64,000 nt of DNA, taken from positions 124,001 through 188,000 of the forward strand of contig NZ_VTWH01000001.1 in NCBI RefSeq assembly GCF_008369445.1, in the 5' to 3' direction. A program made the position numbers and the translations under genes. This document shows, piece after piece, positions 10,819 through 20,161 of this stretch. The notes beneath the pieces were generated by a model that was not told the DNA's origin, did no database searches, and saw only the letters and a program-made list of their open reading frames with translations. Position 1 is the stretch's first letter; every line of letters starts with the position of its first letter. This DNA is from Aureimonas fodinaquatilis. GTDB lineage: Bacteria; Pseudomonadota; Alphaproteobacteria; Rhizobiales; Rhizobiaceae.

Positions 10819-12003
10819 TCAGGTCGCAATCTTCCGGCGGTCTGAAAAACGCAGCACGGCATAGCCGCACAGTCCGGCAACCAGCGAACCAGCAAGGATA
10901 CCGAACTTCACACGGTCTTGCAGGCCCGGATCATCAAAGGCCAGAAGGCCGATGAACAGGCTCATGGTGAAGCCAATTCCGCATAAAAGCGAAACGCCGA
11001 AAACCTGGCTCCAACTGGCGGCAGCGGGCAATTCGGCAAAGCCAGTCTTGACCAGCAGCCACACCGAGCCAAAAACGCCGATCATCTTGCCGAAAAACAG
11101 CCCGGCTGCGACGCCCAGTGTCAATGGCTCTACCAGGACAGCGGGTGTAATTCCGGCAAAGGAAACTCCGGCATTGGCAAAGCCGAACAGCGGGACAATA
11201 AAAAACGCCACCGGCTTGTGAAGGCCCAGTTCCAGCCGGTGCAATGGCGAAACATCAGGCGATGCCTCGGGCTTTGCCGGAGTGCGCTTCAGCGGAATTG
11301 TCAGTGCCAGAAGCACACCGGCAATTGTGGCGTGCACGCCCGAACGGTAGACAAACAACCACAACACAGCGCCCAGCAGCAGATAAGGCAACAGCGAACC
11401 GACATTGCGGCGGTTGAGGCCGATCAGCACAGCGAACACCAGCGCTGCCCCGGCCAGATCCAGCCAGGAAATTCCACCGCTGTAAAAAAGCGCAATGATG
11501 ACCACCGCACCAAGATCATCGATAATGGCCAGTGCCGCGAGAAATATTTTCAGCGATGTGGGCACACGCGGGCCGAGCAATGACAGCACGCCAAGCGCAA
11601 AAGCGATGTCGGTGGCAGAAGGAATGGCCCAGCCATGCACCGCCTGCGGGTCGGAATAGTTGAAGCTGATAAAAATCAGGGCGGGTACCAGCATGCCGCC
11701 CAGTGCGGCAAATCCGGGCAGAGTGCGTCTGGCCCAGCTTGAAAGCTGGCCATCCAGCACCTCGCGCTTGATTTCCAGGCCAACCATCAGAAAAAACAGT
11801 GCCATCAGCACGTCATTGACCCAGTGCTGTACGCTGAGTGGGCCGATATAGCTTTGAAGTGAGCTGAAGTAAGAGGAGGCCAGACCGGAATTGGCAACCA
11901 GAATTGCCAACAGCGACGTCAGCATCAGCAAAATTCCGCCCGAGGATTCAGCGTCCAGAAAGCGACGCAGTGTCCAGTTGGTTCGGCCTGTGGGGAAACT
12001 CAT
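10819..12003 (-). CDS. nhaA: Na+/H+ antiporter NhaA
   Basis: Inner-membrane antiporter of 394 residues that expels Na+ in exchange for H+. Family landmarks: [22 protein letters not shown], the ion-binding region [19 protein letters not shown], and the paired aspartates of [19 protein letters not shown] corresponding to Asp163/Asp164 of E. coli. About 11-12 hydrophobic segments. It starts 1-2 nt after the thioesterase stop, so the two are probably co-transcribed. Confidence 0.95.
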   Translation of the reverse strand: MSFPTGRTNWTLRRFLDAESSGGILLMLTSLLAILVANSGLASSYFSSLQSYIGPLSVQHWVNDVLMALFFLMVGLEIKREVLDGQLSSWARRTLPGFAALGGMLVPALIFISFNYSDPQAVHGWAIPSATDIAFALGVLSLLGPRVPTSLKIFLAALAIIDDLGAVVIIALFYSGGISWLDLAGAALVFAVLIGLNRRNVGSLLPYLLLGAVLWLFVYRSGVHATIAGVLLALTIPLKRTPAKPEASPDVSPLHRLELGLHKPVAFFIVPLFGFANAGVSFAGITPAVLVEPLTLGVAAGLFFGKMIGVFGSVWLLVKTGFAELPAAASWSQVFGVSLLCGIGFTMSLFIGLLAFDDPGLQDRVKFGILAGSLVAGLCGYAVLRFSDRRKIAT

Positions 12004-12004
12004 A

Positions 12005-12751
12005 CTATCCTGCCGTGTCTGCTGCTACCGGCCGGTGATCTGAATTGACGGCCACCATGACGAACTGGCCGCCACCACACCGGCGCGCGACACCTGTGTG
12101 CAAGTTTTCTGCACGCAGTTCAACCGCAATTGTCATGGCGCTGCGACCCACGGTCTCAACAAATGCGGTAATCTCCATAACCTCGCCAGGTTGGATATGG
12201 TCTTCAAAATCAATCCGCCGGGTAGAGGCAAGGACAACCGCCTTGCGGCAATGCCGCGTGGCGCAGACGAAGGCTGCCTTTGCCATGGATGCAAGCGCTT
12301 CTCCTCCATAAAGGCTGCCATAATGGCTGGTGCTGCCGGGAAACACGAAGTCAACCACACGCAGCATTCCGGGCAAATCGCCATGCTCAGTTATTTTGGC
12401 GGGGGGATCGAATGTGCCAACCGCAACCATGTTGAAAATACCGGTTGCGCAGGAGCGCCGCTCCCCGGAAAGAGGGTCTTCCGCTACCAATTCAACTTCC
12501 ACACCCAGAGACCGGCGGCCGGTACGGTGTATACGCCCCTCCAGCTCGACAATATCGCCAAGCCGGCAGGGCGCGCGAAAGTCTATCCGTTCACAGGACG
12601 CCGTTACAAAGTCACAATGGGCGTAGCGGCCTGCGGTGATGAAAGCGAGCTTGTCCATATGGGCAAGGCCGACGCCGCCAAACAATGTTCCGTGGTGGTT
12701 GGTGTCGCCCGGAAACACAATATCGATCAGGCAGGTTTTCGGGGCTGTCAT
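12005..12751 (-). CDS. Acyl-CoA thioesterase with two hotdog domains
   Basis: Predicted acyl-CoA hydrolase of 248 residues. Two hotdog domains sit in one chain: the first carries [15 protein letters not shown], the second [15 protein letters not shown], each with the catalytic Asn/Ser-His pocket motif known from YciA-type thioesterases. Tandem-domain hydrolases of this kind act on medium- or long-chain acyl-CoA, but the chain length cannot be read here. I prefer the ATG at 12751 to the GTG at 12754. It lies 48 nt after nrdB and directly before nhaA on the same strand. Confidence 0.85.
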   Translation of the reverse strand: MTAPKTCLIDIVFPGDTNHHGTLFGGVGLAHMDKLAFITAGRYAHCDFVTASCERIDFRAPCRLGDIVELEGRIHRTGRRSLGVEVELVAEDPLSGERRSCATGIFNMVAVGTFDPPAKITEHGDLPGMLRVVDFVFPGSTSHYGSLYGGEALASMAKAAFVCATRHCRKAVVLASTRRIDFEDHIQPGEVMEITAFVETVGRSAMTIAVELRAENLHTGVARRCGGGQFVMVAVNSDHRPVAADTAG

Positions 12752-12798
12752 CACGCGGAAAGACCTTCAAATTTTTGCATGGCAGGGCTGCAGCCTGA

Positions 12799-13896
12799 TC
12801 AGTCCCAGCTCAGGCTGCCGCCATTCTGATATTCGATAACACGGGTTTCGAAAAAGTTTTTTTCCTTTTTCAGATCCATGGTTTCCGACATCCACGGGAA
12901 GGGATTTTCCGTTGCGGCAAACACCGGCTCCAGCCCAAGCTGAGCGCAACGCCGGTTGGCTATGAAGTGCATGTAGCGCTCACAGCTTTCGGCATTCAGC
13001 CCCAGAAAACCTCTTGGCATCGTGTCCCGGCCATAGGCAGCCTCCAGCTCTGCCGCCTGCCGCAGCATGGCGCGGATTTCTTCCTGGAAAGCGCTGGTCC
13101 ACAGATGCGGATTTTCCGCTTTGATCTGGTTGATCACGTCTATGCCGAAGTTCAGATGGAGCGATTCATCACGCAGAATATATTGATACTGCTCTGCAAT
13201 GCCGGCCATTTTGCCCCGTCTGCCCAGCGAAAGAATCTGCGCAAAACCGGTGTAGAACCACATGCCTTCGAACACGACGTAAAACGCCACCAGATCCTTC
13301 AGGAAAATCTGGTCGGCAGCATCTGTGCCGGTGCTGAATGCCGGGTCATCCAGGCTCTGGGTGTGGCCCAGCGCCCATGCAGCCTTGTCCGTGATGGATG
13401 GCACCTCGCGGTACATGTTGAAAAGCTCGCCCTCATCCAGCCCAAGGCTTTCAACGATGTACTGGAATGTATGGGTGTGGACCGCTTCCTCGAAAGATTG
13501 CCGCAGCAGATATTGCCGGCATTCCGGGTTGGTCAGGTGGCGGTAAATTGCCAGAACGATGTTGTTGGCAACCAGCGATTCCGAGGCGGCAAAAAAGCCC
13601 AGATTGCGCTTGACCATGCGCCGTTCATCCTCAGTCAGGCCATCAGCCGACTTCCACAGGGCAATATCGGCCTGCATGGAAATTTCGGTTGGCATCCAGT
13701 GGTTGTTGCAGGCGGCGAGATATTTCTCCCAGGCCCAACCATATTTCATGGGCAAAAGCTGGTTCACATCGGCCCGGGCATTGATCATGCGCTTTTCGTC
13801 AACGCTGACGCGCGCGCCACCTCGGTCTATGCTGCCAAGGCCAGTGGCGTCGGCGATGGTTGCGTTGGACACAGCAGTTTCGTTCCAGTTCAACAT
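12799..13896 (-). CDS. nrdB: Ribonucleotide reductase beta subunit, class Ic type
   Basis: Ferritin-fold radical-generating subunit of about 365 residues from ATG 13896; GGAG lies upstream at good distance, whereas the frame's earlier start at 13914 is a TTG. Metal ligands align with Chlamydia R2 at identical spacing: Glu106 (AASES), Glu137 and His140 (FEEAVH), Glu210 (VVFEGM), Glu244 and His247 (RDESLH). The position of the E. coli radical Tyr122 is Phe144 (HTHTFQY), and the first ligand is Glu instead of Asp. Both features mark class Ic enzymes, which use a Mn(IV)/Fe(III) centre in place of a tyrosyl radical. It starts 18 nt after the nrdA stop, so the two form an operon. Confidence 0.93.
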   Translation of the reverse strand: MLNWNETAVSNATIADATGLGSIDRGGARVSVDEKRMINARADVNQLLPMKYGWAWEKYLAACNNHWMPTEISMQADIALWKSADGLTEDERRMVKRNLGFFAASESLVANNIVLAIYRHLTNPECRQYLLRQSFEEAVHTHTFQYIVESLGLDEGELFNMYREVPSITDKAAWALGHTQSLDDPAFSTGTDAADQIFLKDLVAFYVVFEGMWFYTGFAQILSLGRRGKMAGIAEQYQYILRDESLHLNFGIDVINQIKAENPHLWTSAFQEEIRAMLRQAAELEAAYGRDTMPRGFLGLNAESCERYMHFIANRRCAQLGLEPVFAATENPFPWMSETMDLKKEKNFFETRVIEYQNGGSLSWD

Positions 13897-13914
13897 TGTT
13901 CTGATCTCCGGCAA

Positions 13915-16743
13915 TTACTGGCAGGCTTCGCAGGTCGGGTCATCAATCGAGCAGGCCATCGGCACGGTTGCCGAAACGGCATTCAGCTTGCCATCCGTAC
14001 CGCTGAGGGTGGATTTTTCCACATGGCTGGCAGATCGGGTGCGCAGGTAGTAGGTGGTTTTCAGCCCCCGGTTCCACGCCAGCCGGTACAAGCTGTCCAG
14101 CGCCTTGCCGCTGGGATTGGCCAGATAGAGGTTGAGTGACTGGCCCTGATCAATCCACTTCTGGCGGCGCGATGCAGCTTCGATCAACCACGAACTGTCG
14201 ATCTCAAAGGCCGTGGCATACAGTGCCTTGAGCTCTTCCGGCACACGGGCTATCGGCCCCAGCGAGCCATCATAATATTTCAGGTCGGAGATCATCACCT
14301 CATCCCACAGGTCGCGGGCCTTCAGATCCCGCACAAGAGCGGCATTGACCACAGTGAAATCGCCGGACATGTTGGATTTGACAAACAGGTTCTGATAGGC
14401 CGGCTCAATCGATTGGGAAACGCCGCAAATATTTGAAATTGTTGCGGTTGGCGCAATGGCCATCATGTTGGAATTGCGCAGCCCGACCCGCATCACCCGT
14501 TCACGCAGGGTCTGCCAGTCCAGTCGGGTCTGCCGGTCCATCTCCAGTCCCCCGCGCGCTTCCGCCAGAAGTTCAATGGAATCGATTGGCAAAATACCGC
14601 GTGACCAAAGAGACCCGGCAAAGGATGGATAGCGGCCTCGCTCCTCTGCCAGATCGGCGGAGGCGGAGATGGCGTGATAGCTGATGAGTTCCATGCTTTC
14701 ATCGGCAAAAGTCACCGCCGCTTCGCTGGCATAGGGCAGCGAAAGCACATGCAACGCATCCTGGAAACCCATCAGGCCCAGTCCAACCGGCCGGTGCAGA
14801 AGGTTGGAACGGCGAGCTTCCGGAATGGTGTAGAAATTGATGTCCACCACATTGTCGAGCATGCGCATGGCAGTGCGCATTGTGGCGGCCAGCTTGCCCT
14901 GATCCAGTCCGTTCGGGCCGATATGCTGTGCCAGATTGACCGACCCGAGGTTGCAGACGGCAACTTCACTGTCCGATGTGTTCAGCGTGATTTCGGTGCA
15001 AAGATTGGACGAGTGGACAACACCGACATGGCTTTGCGGCGAGCGCAGATTGCACGGATCTTTGAAAGTGATCCACGGATGGCCGGTTTCAAACAGCATG
15101 GTCAGCATTTTGCGCCATAGATCACTGGCCTTGATGCGGCGAAACACCTTTAATTCACCCCGATCCGCCCGCGCCTCATGCGCTTCATAAGCCGTTTTAA
15201 ACGCTGTCCCGGTCAGGTCGTGCAGTCCCTGCACTTCATCCGGCGAAAACAGCGTCCAATCGCCATTGGTCTCAACCCGCTGCATGAACAGGTCCGGCAC
15301 CCAGTTGGCGGTGTTCATGTCGTGCGTGCGGCGGCGCTCGTCACCGGTGTTTTTGCGAAGGTCCAGAAACTCTTCAATATCGATATGCCAGCTTTCCAGA
15401 TAGGCGCACACCGCACCCTTGCGTTTGCCGCCCTGATTCACCGCAATCGCTGTGTCATTGGCCACTTTCAGGAAGGGTACAATGCCCTGGCTCTGGCCGT
15501 TGGTGCCCTTGATGTGCGCGCCAAGGCCGCGAACCGGTGTCCAGTCATTGCCCAGCCCGCCGGAATATTTTGCCAGCAGGGCATTGTCCTTCACCGCTTT
15601 GAAAATGGCTCCCAAATCATCACCGATTGTGGTGAGGAAGCAGGATGAAAGCTGCGGCCGCTGCGTGCCGGAATTGAACAATGTTGGCGTGGACGCCATG
15701 AAGCGGAAAGAGGACAGCAGTTCATAGAACTCGATGGCCCGGCTTTCCCTGTCCACCTCACGTAGCGCAAGACCCATGGCCACACGCATGAAAAATGCCT
15801 GCGGCATTTCAAAACGCACGCCACCGGTTTGCAGCAGATATCGGTCATACAGGGTTTGCAGGCCCAGAAACTGAAAATTTCTGTCACGCTCAGGTTGAAT
15901 GGCAGCGCCCAGCCGGGCAACGTCAAATCGCGCCAATTCTGCGTCAATCAGCCCGGCCTCAACGCCACAGGTCAGATAGTCGGCAAAGTAATCAGCATAA
16001 CGCGCAGCCATTTCGGCTTCTGTCGCACTCTGCGAAACTCCGCTGACATGCGAAAGAGCTTCTGTGCGCAATTTGTCCAGAAGCAGCCTTGCGCTGGCAA
16101 AGGCATAATTGGGCTCAGTCTCAATCAACACACGTGAGGCCAGAATGGGTGCCTCTGCAAGCTCTGCCTCACTGACGCCATCGTAAAGATTCTGGCGTGT
16201 GCCTGCCAGAATGGCGTCCACATCGGTGCCTTGCAGATCTTCGCAAGCTTCCTGAACAATGGCCTTGAGCCGCGCCTCATCCAGCACCACGCGGCTGCCG
16301 TCTGCCCGGCGCACGTGAATGGCCGGACTTGCCTCAACAGCCGCTTCCTTCGCTCCACGCTGCCGGTTATGCTCCTCACGGTACAGAACATAAGCGCGTG
16401 CCACTTTGTGGTGTTCGGAGCGCATGAGCGCCAGTTCCACCTGATCCTGAATATCTTCAATATGGATGACCCGGCCCTGACCGGGGCGGCGTTCCAGCGC
16501 CGAGACAACCTCTCGCGTCAACTGCGCCACAATGTCATGCACGCGGGTTGATGCTGCGGCGGGGCGGCCTTCCACTGCCAGAAAGGCCTTGGTCATGGCA
16601 ATGGAAATCTTGGTCGCGTCGAATTGCGATACCGAGCCGTTGCGACGAAGAACCCGGATAGCAAAGTCATTTGCCGGGGCATCTGCCATAGCGGTAACGG
16701 GCGCGCCAACAGGCTTTGGTTGAGATGGGGAAGACAAGGACAT
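13915..16743 (-). CDS. nrdA: Ribonucleotide reductase alpha (catalytic) subunit with two ATP cones
   Basis: Catalytic subunit of about 942 residues that reduces ribonucleoside diphosphates. Two N-terminal ATP-cone domains (about residues 25-120 and 143-235) give allosteric activity control. Catalytic residues: LSSCFL (Cys225-equivalent), NLCTEITLN (Asn, Cys439 and Glu441 equivalents), AVCNLGSVNL (Cys462-equivalent) and KTTYYLRT (the tyrosine pair of the radical path). The C-terminal tail ends in CEACQ, a redox cysteine pair served by thioredoxin or glutaredoxin. The start at ATG 16743 has CGGAGCACACG upstream; the earlier TTG at 16758 is less likely. Regulation: see the riboswitch at 16872 and NrdR-like boxes at 17023. 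Confidence 0.96.
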   Translation of the reverse strand: MSLSSPSQPKPVGAPVTAMADAPANDFAIRVLRRNGSVSQFDATKISIAMTKAFLAVEGRPAAASTRVHDIVAQLTREVVSALERRPGQGRVIHIEDIQDQVELALMRSEHHKVARAYVLYREEHNRQRGAKEAAVEASPAIHVRRADGSRVVLDEARLKAIVQEACEDLQGTDVDAILAGTRQNLYDGVSEAELAEAPILASRVLIETEPNYAFASARLLLDKLRTEALSHVSGVSQSATEAEMAARYADYFADYLTCGVEAGLIDAELARFDVARLGAAIQPERDRNFQFLGLQTLYDRYLLQTGGVRFEMPQAFFMRVAMGLALREVDRESRAIEFYELLSSFRFMASTPTLFNSGTQRPQLSSCFLTTIGDDLGAIFKAVKDNALLAKYSGGLGNDWTPVRGLGAHIKGTNGQSQGIVPFLKVANDTAIAVNQGGKRKGAVCAYLESWHIDIEEFLDLRKNTGDERRRTHDMNTANWVPDLFMQRVETNGDWTLFSPDEVQGLHDLTGTAFKTAYEAHEARADRGELKVFRRIKASDLWRKMLTMLFETGHPWITFKDPCNLRSPQSHVGVVHSSNLCTEITLNTSDSEVAVCNLGSVNLAQHIGPNGLDQGKLAATMRTAMRMLDNVVDINFYTIPEARRSNLLHRPVGLGLMGFQDALHVLSLPYASEAAVTFADESMELISYHAISASADLAEERGRYPSFAGSLWSRGILPIDSIELLAEARGGLEMDRQTRLDWQTLRERVMRVGLRNSNMMAIAPTATISNICGVSQSIEPAYQNLFVKSNMSGDFTVVNAALVRDLKARDLWDEVMISDLKYYDGSLGPIARVPEELKALYATAFEIDSSWLIEAASRRQKWIDQGQSLNLYLANPSGKALDSLYRLAWNRGLKTTYYLRTRSASHVEKSTLSGTDGKLNAVSATVPMACSIDDPTCEACQ

Positions 16744-16795
16744 CGTGTGCTCCGGCAAAACTGGCAGAGGCCGGGCGAAAACGTGCCTGGAGCGC

Positions 16796-16813
16796 GCATG
16801 CCAGCGGGCATGC
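16796..16813 (-). promoter_or_regulatory. Short perfect hairpin in the nrdA leader
   Basis: GCATGCC (16796-16802) and GGCATGC (16807-16813) form a 7-bp perfect stem with a 4-nt loop between the riboswitch and the nrdA ribosome site. No T-run follows. It may belong to the expression platform, but this is an inference. Confidence 0.35.
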
Positions 16814-16871
16814 AGACAGCCGCAACAACACGATCCGCTTCGGACACCCCGCCGAGGGAAAGTTAGTTTGT

Positions 16872-17021
16872 CGCGGCAGGTCTCCTGACTTGCGGATCAT
16901 GGCCTTTTGCCCGGTCTTCCCAAGGCGAAAGCCTCAGTGACATGGTTGGGCAAAAGGCTGGCCGCCTACAGTTGCGGGGGCAGTTCCGGATTTGCCTTAC
17001 AGCTCACCGAATTCCCTCTTA
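16872..17021 (-). promoter_or_regulatory. Cobalamin riboswitch in the nrdAB leader
   Basis: Read on the minus strand, the leader contains in order GGGAATTCGGTGAGC, the conserved GCCCCCGCAACTGTAG core, CACTGAGGC and GGGAAG, and the B12 box AGTCAGGAGACCTGCC next to the 3' end. This is the standard order of the adenosylcobalamin-type riboswitch. It lies about 130 nt before the nrdA ATG. In Streptomyces a B12 riboswitch shuts off class I nrdAB when B12 feeds a class II enzyme; the same logic is likely here. Confidence 0.95.
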
Positions 17022-17022
17022 G

Positions 17023-17069
17023 CTTGCATATATAGACATATGAAAGACCGTGACTACTATATCTTGTGT
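17023..17069 (-). promoter_or_regulatory. Two NrdR-like boxes overlapping the nrdA promoter
   Basis: CTACTATATCTTGTGT (17054-17069) matches 14 of 16 positions of the NrdR box consensus ACACwATATmTwGTGT. Exactly 31 bp away (17023-17038), CTTGCATATATAGACA keeps the ATATATAG core but degenerate arms. Paired NrdR boxes are characteristically about three helical turns apart. NrdR represses RNR genes when dATP/ATP is sufficient. Confidence 0.65.
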
Positions 17070-17089
17070 TGATAGCGACTTGGAGTCAA
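17060..17089 (-). promoter_or_regulatory. Predicted nrdA promoter
   Basis: On the minus strand a -35 TTGACT (17084-17089) is followed after 18 nt by AAGATA (17060-17065) as a possible -10. The -10 lies inside the better NrdR-like box, as expected for repression by occlusion. Transcription from here would read straight into the riboswitch. Confidence 0.5.
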
Positions 17090-17112
17090 CTGTTCCAGAC
17101 GCCATCCACAGC

Positions 17113-19020
17113 TTAAAATGTCAGCTTCAGCCCGGCCACTGCTGTGCGGCCAGTGCCACCATAGGTGTAAACGTCCTCATAGTGAGCATCGAACACATTT
17201 TCCACCCGGCCAAACAGCGATGCCGTTTCGTTCAGTTGCCACGAACCTGCAATGTTGACCAGAATATAGGATTCCAGCTCCACCGTGGACTGGTCGTAAA
17301 ACTCGTCAAAGGCAATGTCTGTGCGACCGCCGGTGTATATGACGCCGAGATCCAGCTGCGCACGATCGTCGAAAAAGCTGTAGCCTATATCCAGGCTGGC
17401 GCTGTCGGCAGGACGGCGAACCAGCTGAATGCCATCAGCATCCTCGCCCTTCAGCCAGGTGTAGGCGGCGCGTATCGCCAGATTCTCCATCGGGGTCAGA
17501 CTGACACCCAGTTCAATTCCGTGAACTGGCGATGTCCCTGCCAGATTGACGGATGTTTCGCCTGATCCCTGTATCAGATTGCTGATTCTCTGGTCGAAAT
17601 AAGTCGCCTCGATCATCACGACGTCGCGCAGAAGCCATTGGTCAACGCCCACATCCCAGCCTTTGGCCTTTTCCGGCTCCAGCAACGGGTTGCCTCGATA
17701 AGTGTCAGTGTAGCCATAAAGTTCAAACAGCGACGGATTTTTGATGCCCGTGCCATAGGATCCGCGCAGCTTGGTGCCGCTGGTTTCGATGTTGTAAGCG
17801 CTGGTTAGCCTCCACGTCGTGTAGTCGCCGAACAGGTCATTCATGTCATGCCGAATGCTGCCGGTAATGAACAGATCATCCCACAGGCCGAGCTGGTATT
17901 GGCCCACCAAACCCGTCTGGCCGATCGAGCGGTCGAAATCGAAATACTCGCTGCCGACAGTGGCGGAGTCATCTTCATGTTCAGCCACAAATGTCAGTAT
18001 GTGCGTGGCAGGTACCAGTTCGGCCGAATTCAGTGTCAGATTCGTCTGATAGTCGAGGCGGGTTTTCTCCCCGGCATAGGTGGAATCGGTGATCCGGGCG
18101 GTCTGGTAATCCATATCGCTGTGCGTGCGCGATATTCCGGCAATGTGCTGCCACCGCCCTTCCAGCAGATCCAGCTTTGCCTGCGCCCGGCCAAACATCT
18201 GCTGACCACGCGTTCCGGTGTCAGCATCCACTGCGCCGGCACCACCGATAAAGTCATCGCTTTCAAGCCGGTAATCGACAAGCCGGCCGACAAGGTCCAG
18301 CCGCAGCGCATCTGTCGGATTGACCCCAAGTTTGGCGAAGGCCGTGGTGTTGCGATAACCGTCGCGTTCAGCATTGCCGCGCCATTGCGCGGCAGAGGAA
18401 AAGCCGTCCGTGCGGTAGCCGCCAAGACTGATGAAAAAATCTGCCCTGTCGTCTGCTCCACTTGCCGACACTGAACCTGCAGCCGTGCCGCGTGTGCCAC
18501 CTTCCACCTGTATCGACATGCCGGGCACACCTTCGCCCCTGCGGGTTATGATGTTAACCACGCCGCCTATGGCATCAGAGCCGTAAAGCGCACTTTGTGG
18601 ACCACGCAACACCTCAATACGCTCCACATCCTGGGTCAGCAGGTGGGCGAAATCAAAAGCATTGCCGGACGCTGGATCGTTCACCTCCACACCATCTATC
18701 AGCACCAGAGTCTGATTGTCTTCCGCGCCACGAATGCGCACTTGCGTTTGCGAACCAACTGAGCCGCTGCGCCCGACGGTCACACCCGGTACCTGGCGCA
18801 GTGCATCCGACACCAGCCGTATCTGCCGCCTTTCCAGATCTTCGCCAGTGATGATGCTGACTGCGCTGCCAACCTGCCGTTCCGGCGTTGGCATGCGATT
18901 GGGGGCAATGACCACAGGGTCCAGCAGAATGGAGTCCCGGTCCTGGGCTTCCTGGGCAATCGCAGCCAGGGGCGTGATTGCAAGCAGCCCGGCGGCAAGG
19001 GTGGAAAATCGAAAAAACAT
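17113..19020 (-). CDS. btuB: TonB-dependent outer-membrane vitamin B12 receptor
   Basis: Outer-membrane transporter of about 635 residues. The start at ATG 19020 begins a signal peptide (FSTLAAGLLAITPLAAIAQ); the frame is open further upstream only through the riboswitch. An N-terminal plug domain (VSIITGEDLERRQIRLVSDALRQ in two parts; VRIRGAEDNQTLVLIDGVEV region; VLRGPQSALYGSDAIGGVVN region) precedes a long beta-barrel that ends in a C-terminal Phe (GLKLTF). Cobalamin specificity is inferred from the B12 riboswitch in its leader and from the cobalamin ABC transporter 2 kb away. Confidence 0.92.
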   Translation of the reverse strand: MFFRFSTLAAGLLAITPLAAIAQEAQDRDSILLDPVVIAPNRMPTPERQVGSAVSIITGEDLERRQIRLVSDALRQVPGVTVGRSGSVGSQTQVRIRGAEDNQTLVLIDGVEVNDPASGNAFDFAHLLTQDVERIEVLRGPQSALYGSDAIGGVVNIITRRGEGVPGMSIQVEGGTRGTAAGSVSASGADDRADFFISLGGYRTDGFSSAAQWRGNAERDGYRNTTAFAKLGVNPTDALRLDLVGRLVDYRLESDDFIGGAGAVDADTGTRGQQMFGRAQAKLDLLEGRWQHIAGISRTHSDMDYQTARITDSTYAGEKTRLDYQTNLTLNSAELVPATHILTFVAEHEDDSATVGSEYFDFDRSIGQTGLVGQYQLGLWDDLFITGSIRHDMNDLFGDYTTWRLTSAYNIETSGTKLRGSYGTGIKNPSLFELYGYTDTYRGNPLLEPEKAKGWDVGVDQWLLRDVVMIEATYFDQRISNLIQGSGETSVNLAGTSPVHGIELGVSLTPMENLAIRAAYTWLKGEDADGIQLVRRPADSASLDIGYSFFDDRAQLDLGVIYTGGRTDIAFDEFYDQSTVELESYILVNIAGSWQLNETASLFGRVENVFDAHYEDVYTYGGTGRTAVAGLKLTF

Positions 19021-19141
19021 TGCAACAAACCTTCGTCGGGTACACGTCACCACGAATGAAGGCGAATTTGTCAGCCTGAGCTGCCAAATCTCGTCAACCA
19101 CCGGCTCACCCCGTCCGATGTGATCGCGTGTGACCACTTTT

Positions 19142-19292
19142 GACGGCAGGTCTCCTGGCTTGCGGGTCTTTCCGTTCAGCCGCCTTCCCGAAGCTTGTGG
19201 CCTCAGTGGCATTGTGGCTGTTCAGTCGCCGCTCACAGTTGCGGGGGCAGCTGCGGCATCTGGCCGTTGGCCCCTACCGCATTCCCTTTGGA
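19142..19292 (-). promoter_or_regulatory. Cobalamin riboswitch upstream of btuB
   Basis: On the minus strand: AAAGGGAATGCGGT, the core CTGCCCCCGCAACTGTGAGC, CCACTGAGGC, CGGGAAGGCGG, and the B12 box AGCCAGGAGACCTGCC. It ends about 120 nt before the btuB ATG. The intervening leader probably holds the expression platform, but I cannot resolve it. Confidence 0.95.
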
Positions 19293-19399
19293 TCCCTTGC
19301 GGGAACCGTCGCCCCTGGTCTTAGAGGCAGCACTGGTCAGCCGCAAGCACGCGCTGCGTGCAGTTGGCGGAGCAGGTTGCTTTTGCACTGCCTGTGGTA
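19293..19399 (-). other. Gap between the ABC-2 operon and the btuB riboswitch
   Basis: The btuB promoter should lie here. No clear -35/-10 pair or T-tailed terminator is visible. Confidence 0.3.
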
Positions 19400-20161
19400 T
19401 CAGGGCCGCAGCCGGTAGCCTGTGCGGAATATGAAGGTTATTGCCACCATGCACAGCGTCAGGAACACCAGGGTCATGCCAAGGCTGACGCCGACATGCA
19501 CATCAGACTGGCTGAAAAAGCTCCAGCGAAAACCACTGATAAGATACATCACGGGATTGAGCAGCGACACATCCTGCCAGAATGGCGGCAGAATGCGGAT
19601 CGAGTAAAAGCTGCCACCCAGAAATGCCAATGGCGTCACGATCAGCAAGGGCACAAGTTGCAGCTTTTCAAACCCGTCTGCCCAAATGCCGATGATGAAG
19701 CCGAACAGGCTGAAGGTGATGGCGGTCAGCACCAGAAACAGGAACATGAAAACCGGGTGGTCTATGTGCAGGGGCACGAAAAGCCAGGCAGTTGCCAGAA
19801 TAATCAACCCCAGCAGAACCGATTTTGAGGCCGCCGCGCCAACATAGCCAAGCACGATTTCCAGTGTGGAAATGGGGGCGGACATGATCTCGTAAATTGT
19901 ACCGGTGAATTTGGGAAAATAGATGCCGAACGCAGCATTGGACAGGCTTTGCGTCAATAGCGACAGCATGATCAGGCCCGGTACAATGAACGACCCGTAT
20001 TCCACGCCGTCAATCTGGCCGATATTTTTGCCGATTGCCGCGCCGAACACCACAAAATAAAGCGATGTGGAAATGACCGGGGAAAGGATGCTCTGAAACA
20101 GCGTGCGCCACATGCGCGCCATTTCAAAGCGATAGATAGCCATGATTGCGCGCCAGTTCAT
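19400..20161 (-). CDS. ABC-2 type transporter permease
   Basis: Inner-membrane permease of 253 residues with about six hydrophobic segments and the ABC-2 family run [20 protein letters not shown]. It starts [18 protein letters not shown] and overlaps the ATPase stop by 4 nt (ATGA), so the two form a dimeric exporter of the NodJ/DrrB/YadH kind. The substrate is unknown. Although it sits between B12 genes, it has its own upstream gene and no riboswitch. Confidence 0.88.
   Translation of the reverse strand: MNWRAIMAIYRFEMARMWRTLFQSILSPVISTSLYFVVFGAAIGKNIGQIDGVEYGSFIVPGLIMLSLLTQSLSNAAFGIYFPKFTGTIYEIMSAPISTLEIVLGYVGAAASKSVLLGLIILATAWLFVPLHIDHPVFMFLFLVLTAITFSLFGFIIGIWADGFEKLQLVPLLIVTPLAFLGGSFYSIRILPPFWQDVSLLNPVMYLISGFRWSFFSQSDVHVGVSLGMTLVFLTLCMVAITFIFRTGYRLRP

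Noticed and set aside
19021-19212. Upstream extension of btuB to the first in-frame start at 19212
   Set aside because: The extra codons read through the B12 box of the riboswitch, and the signal peptide begins at 19020.
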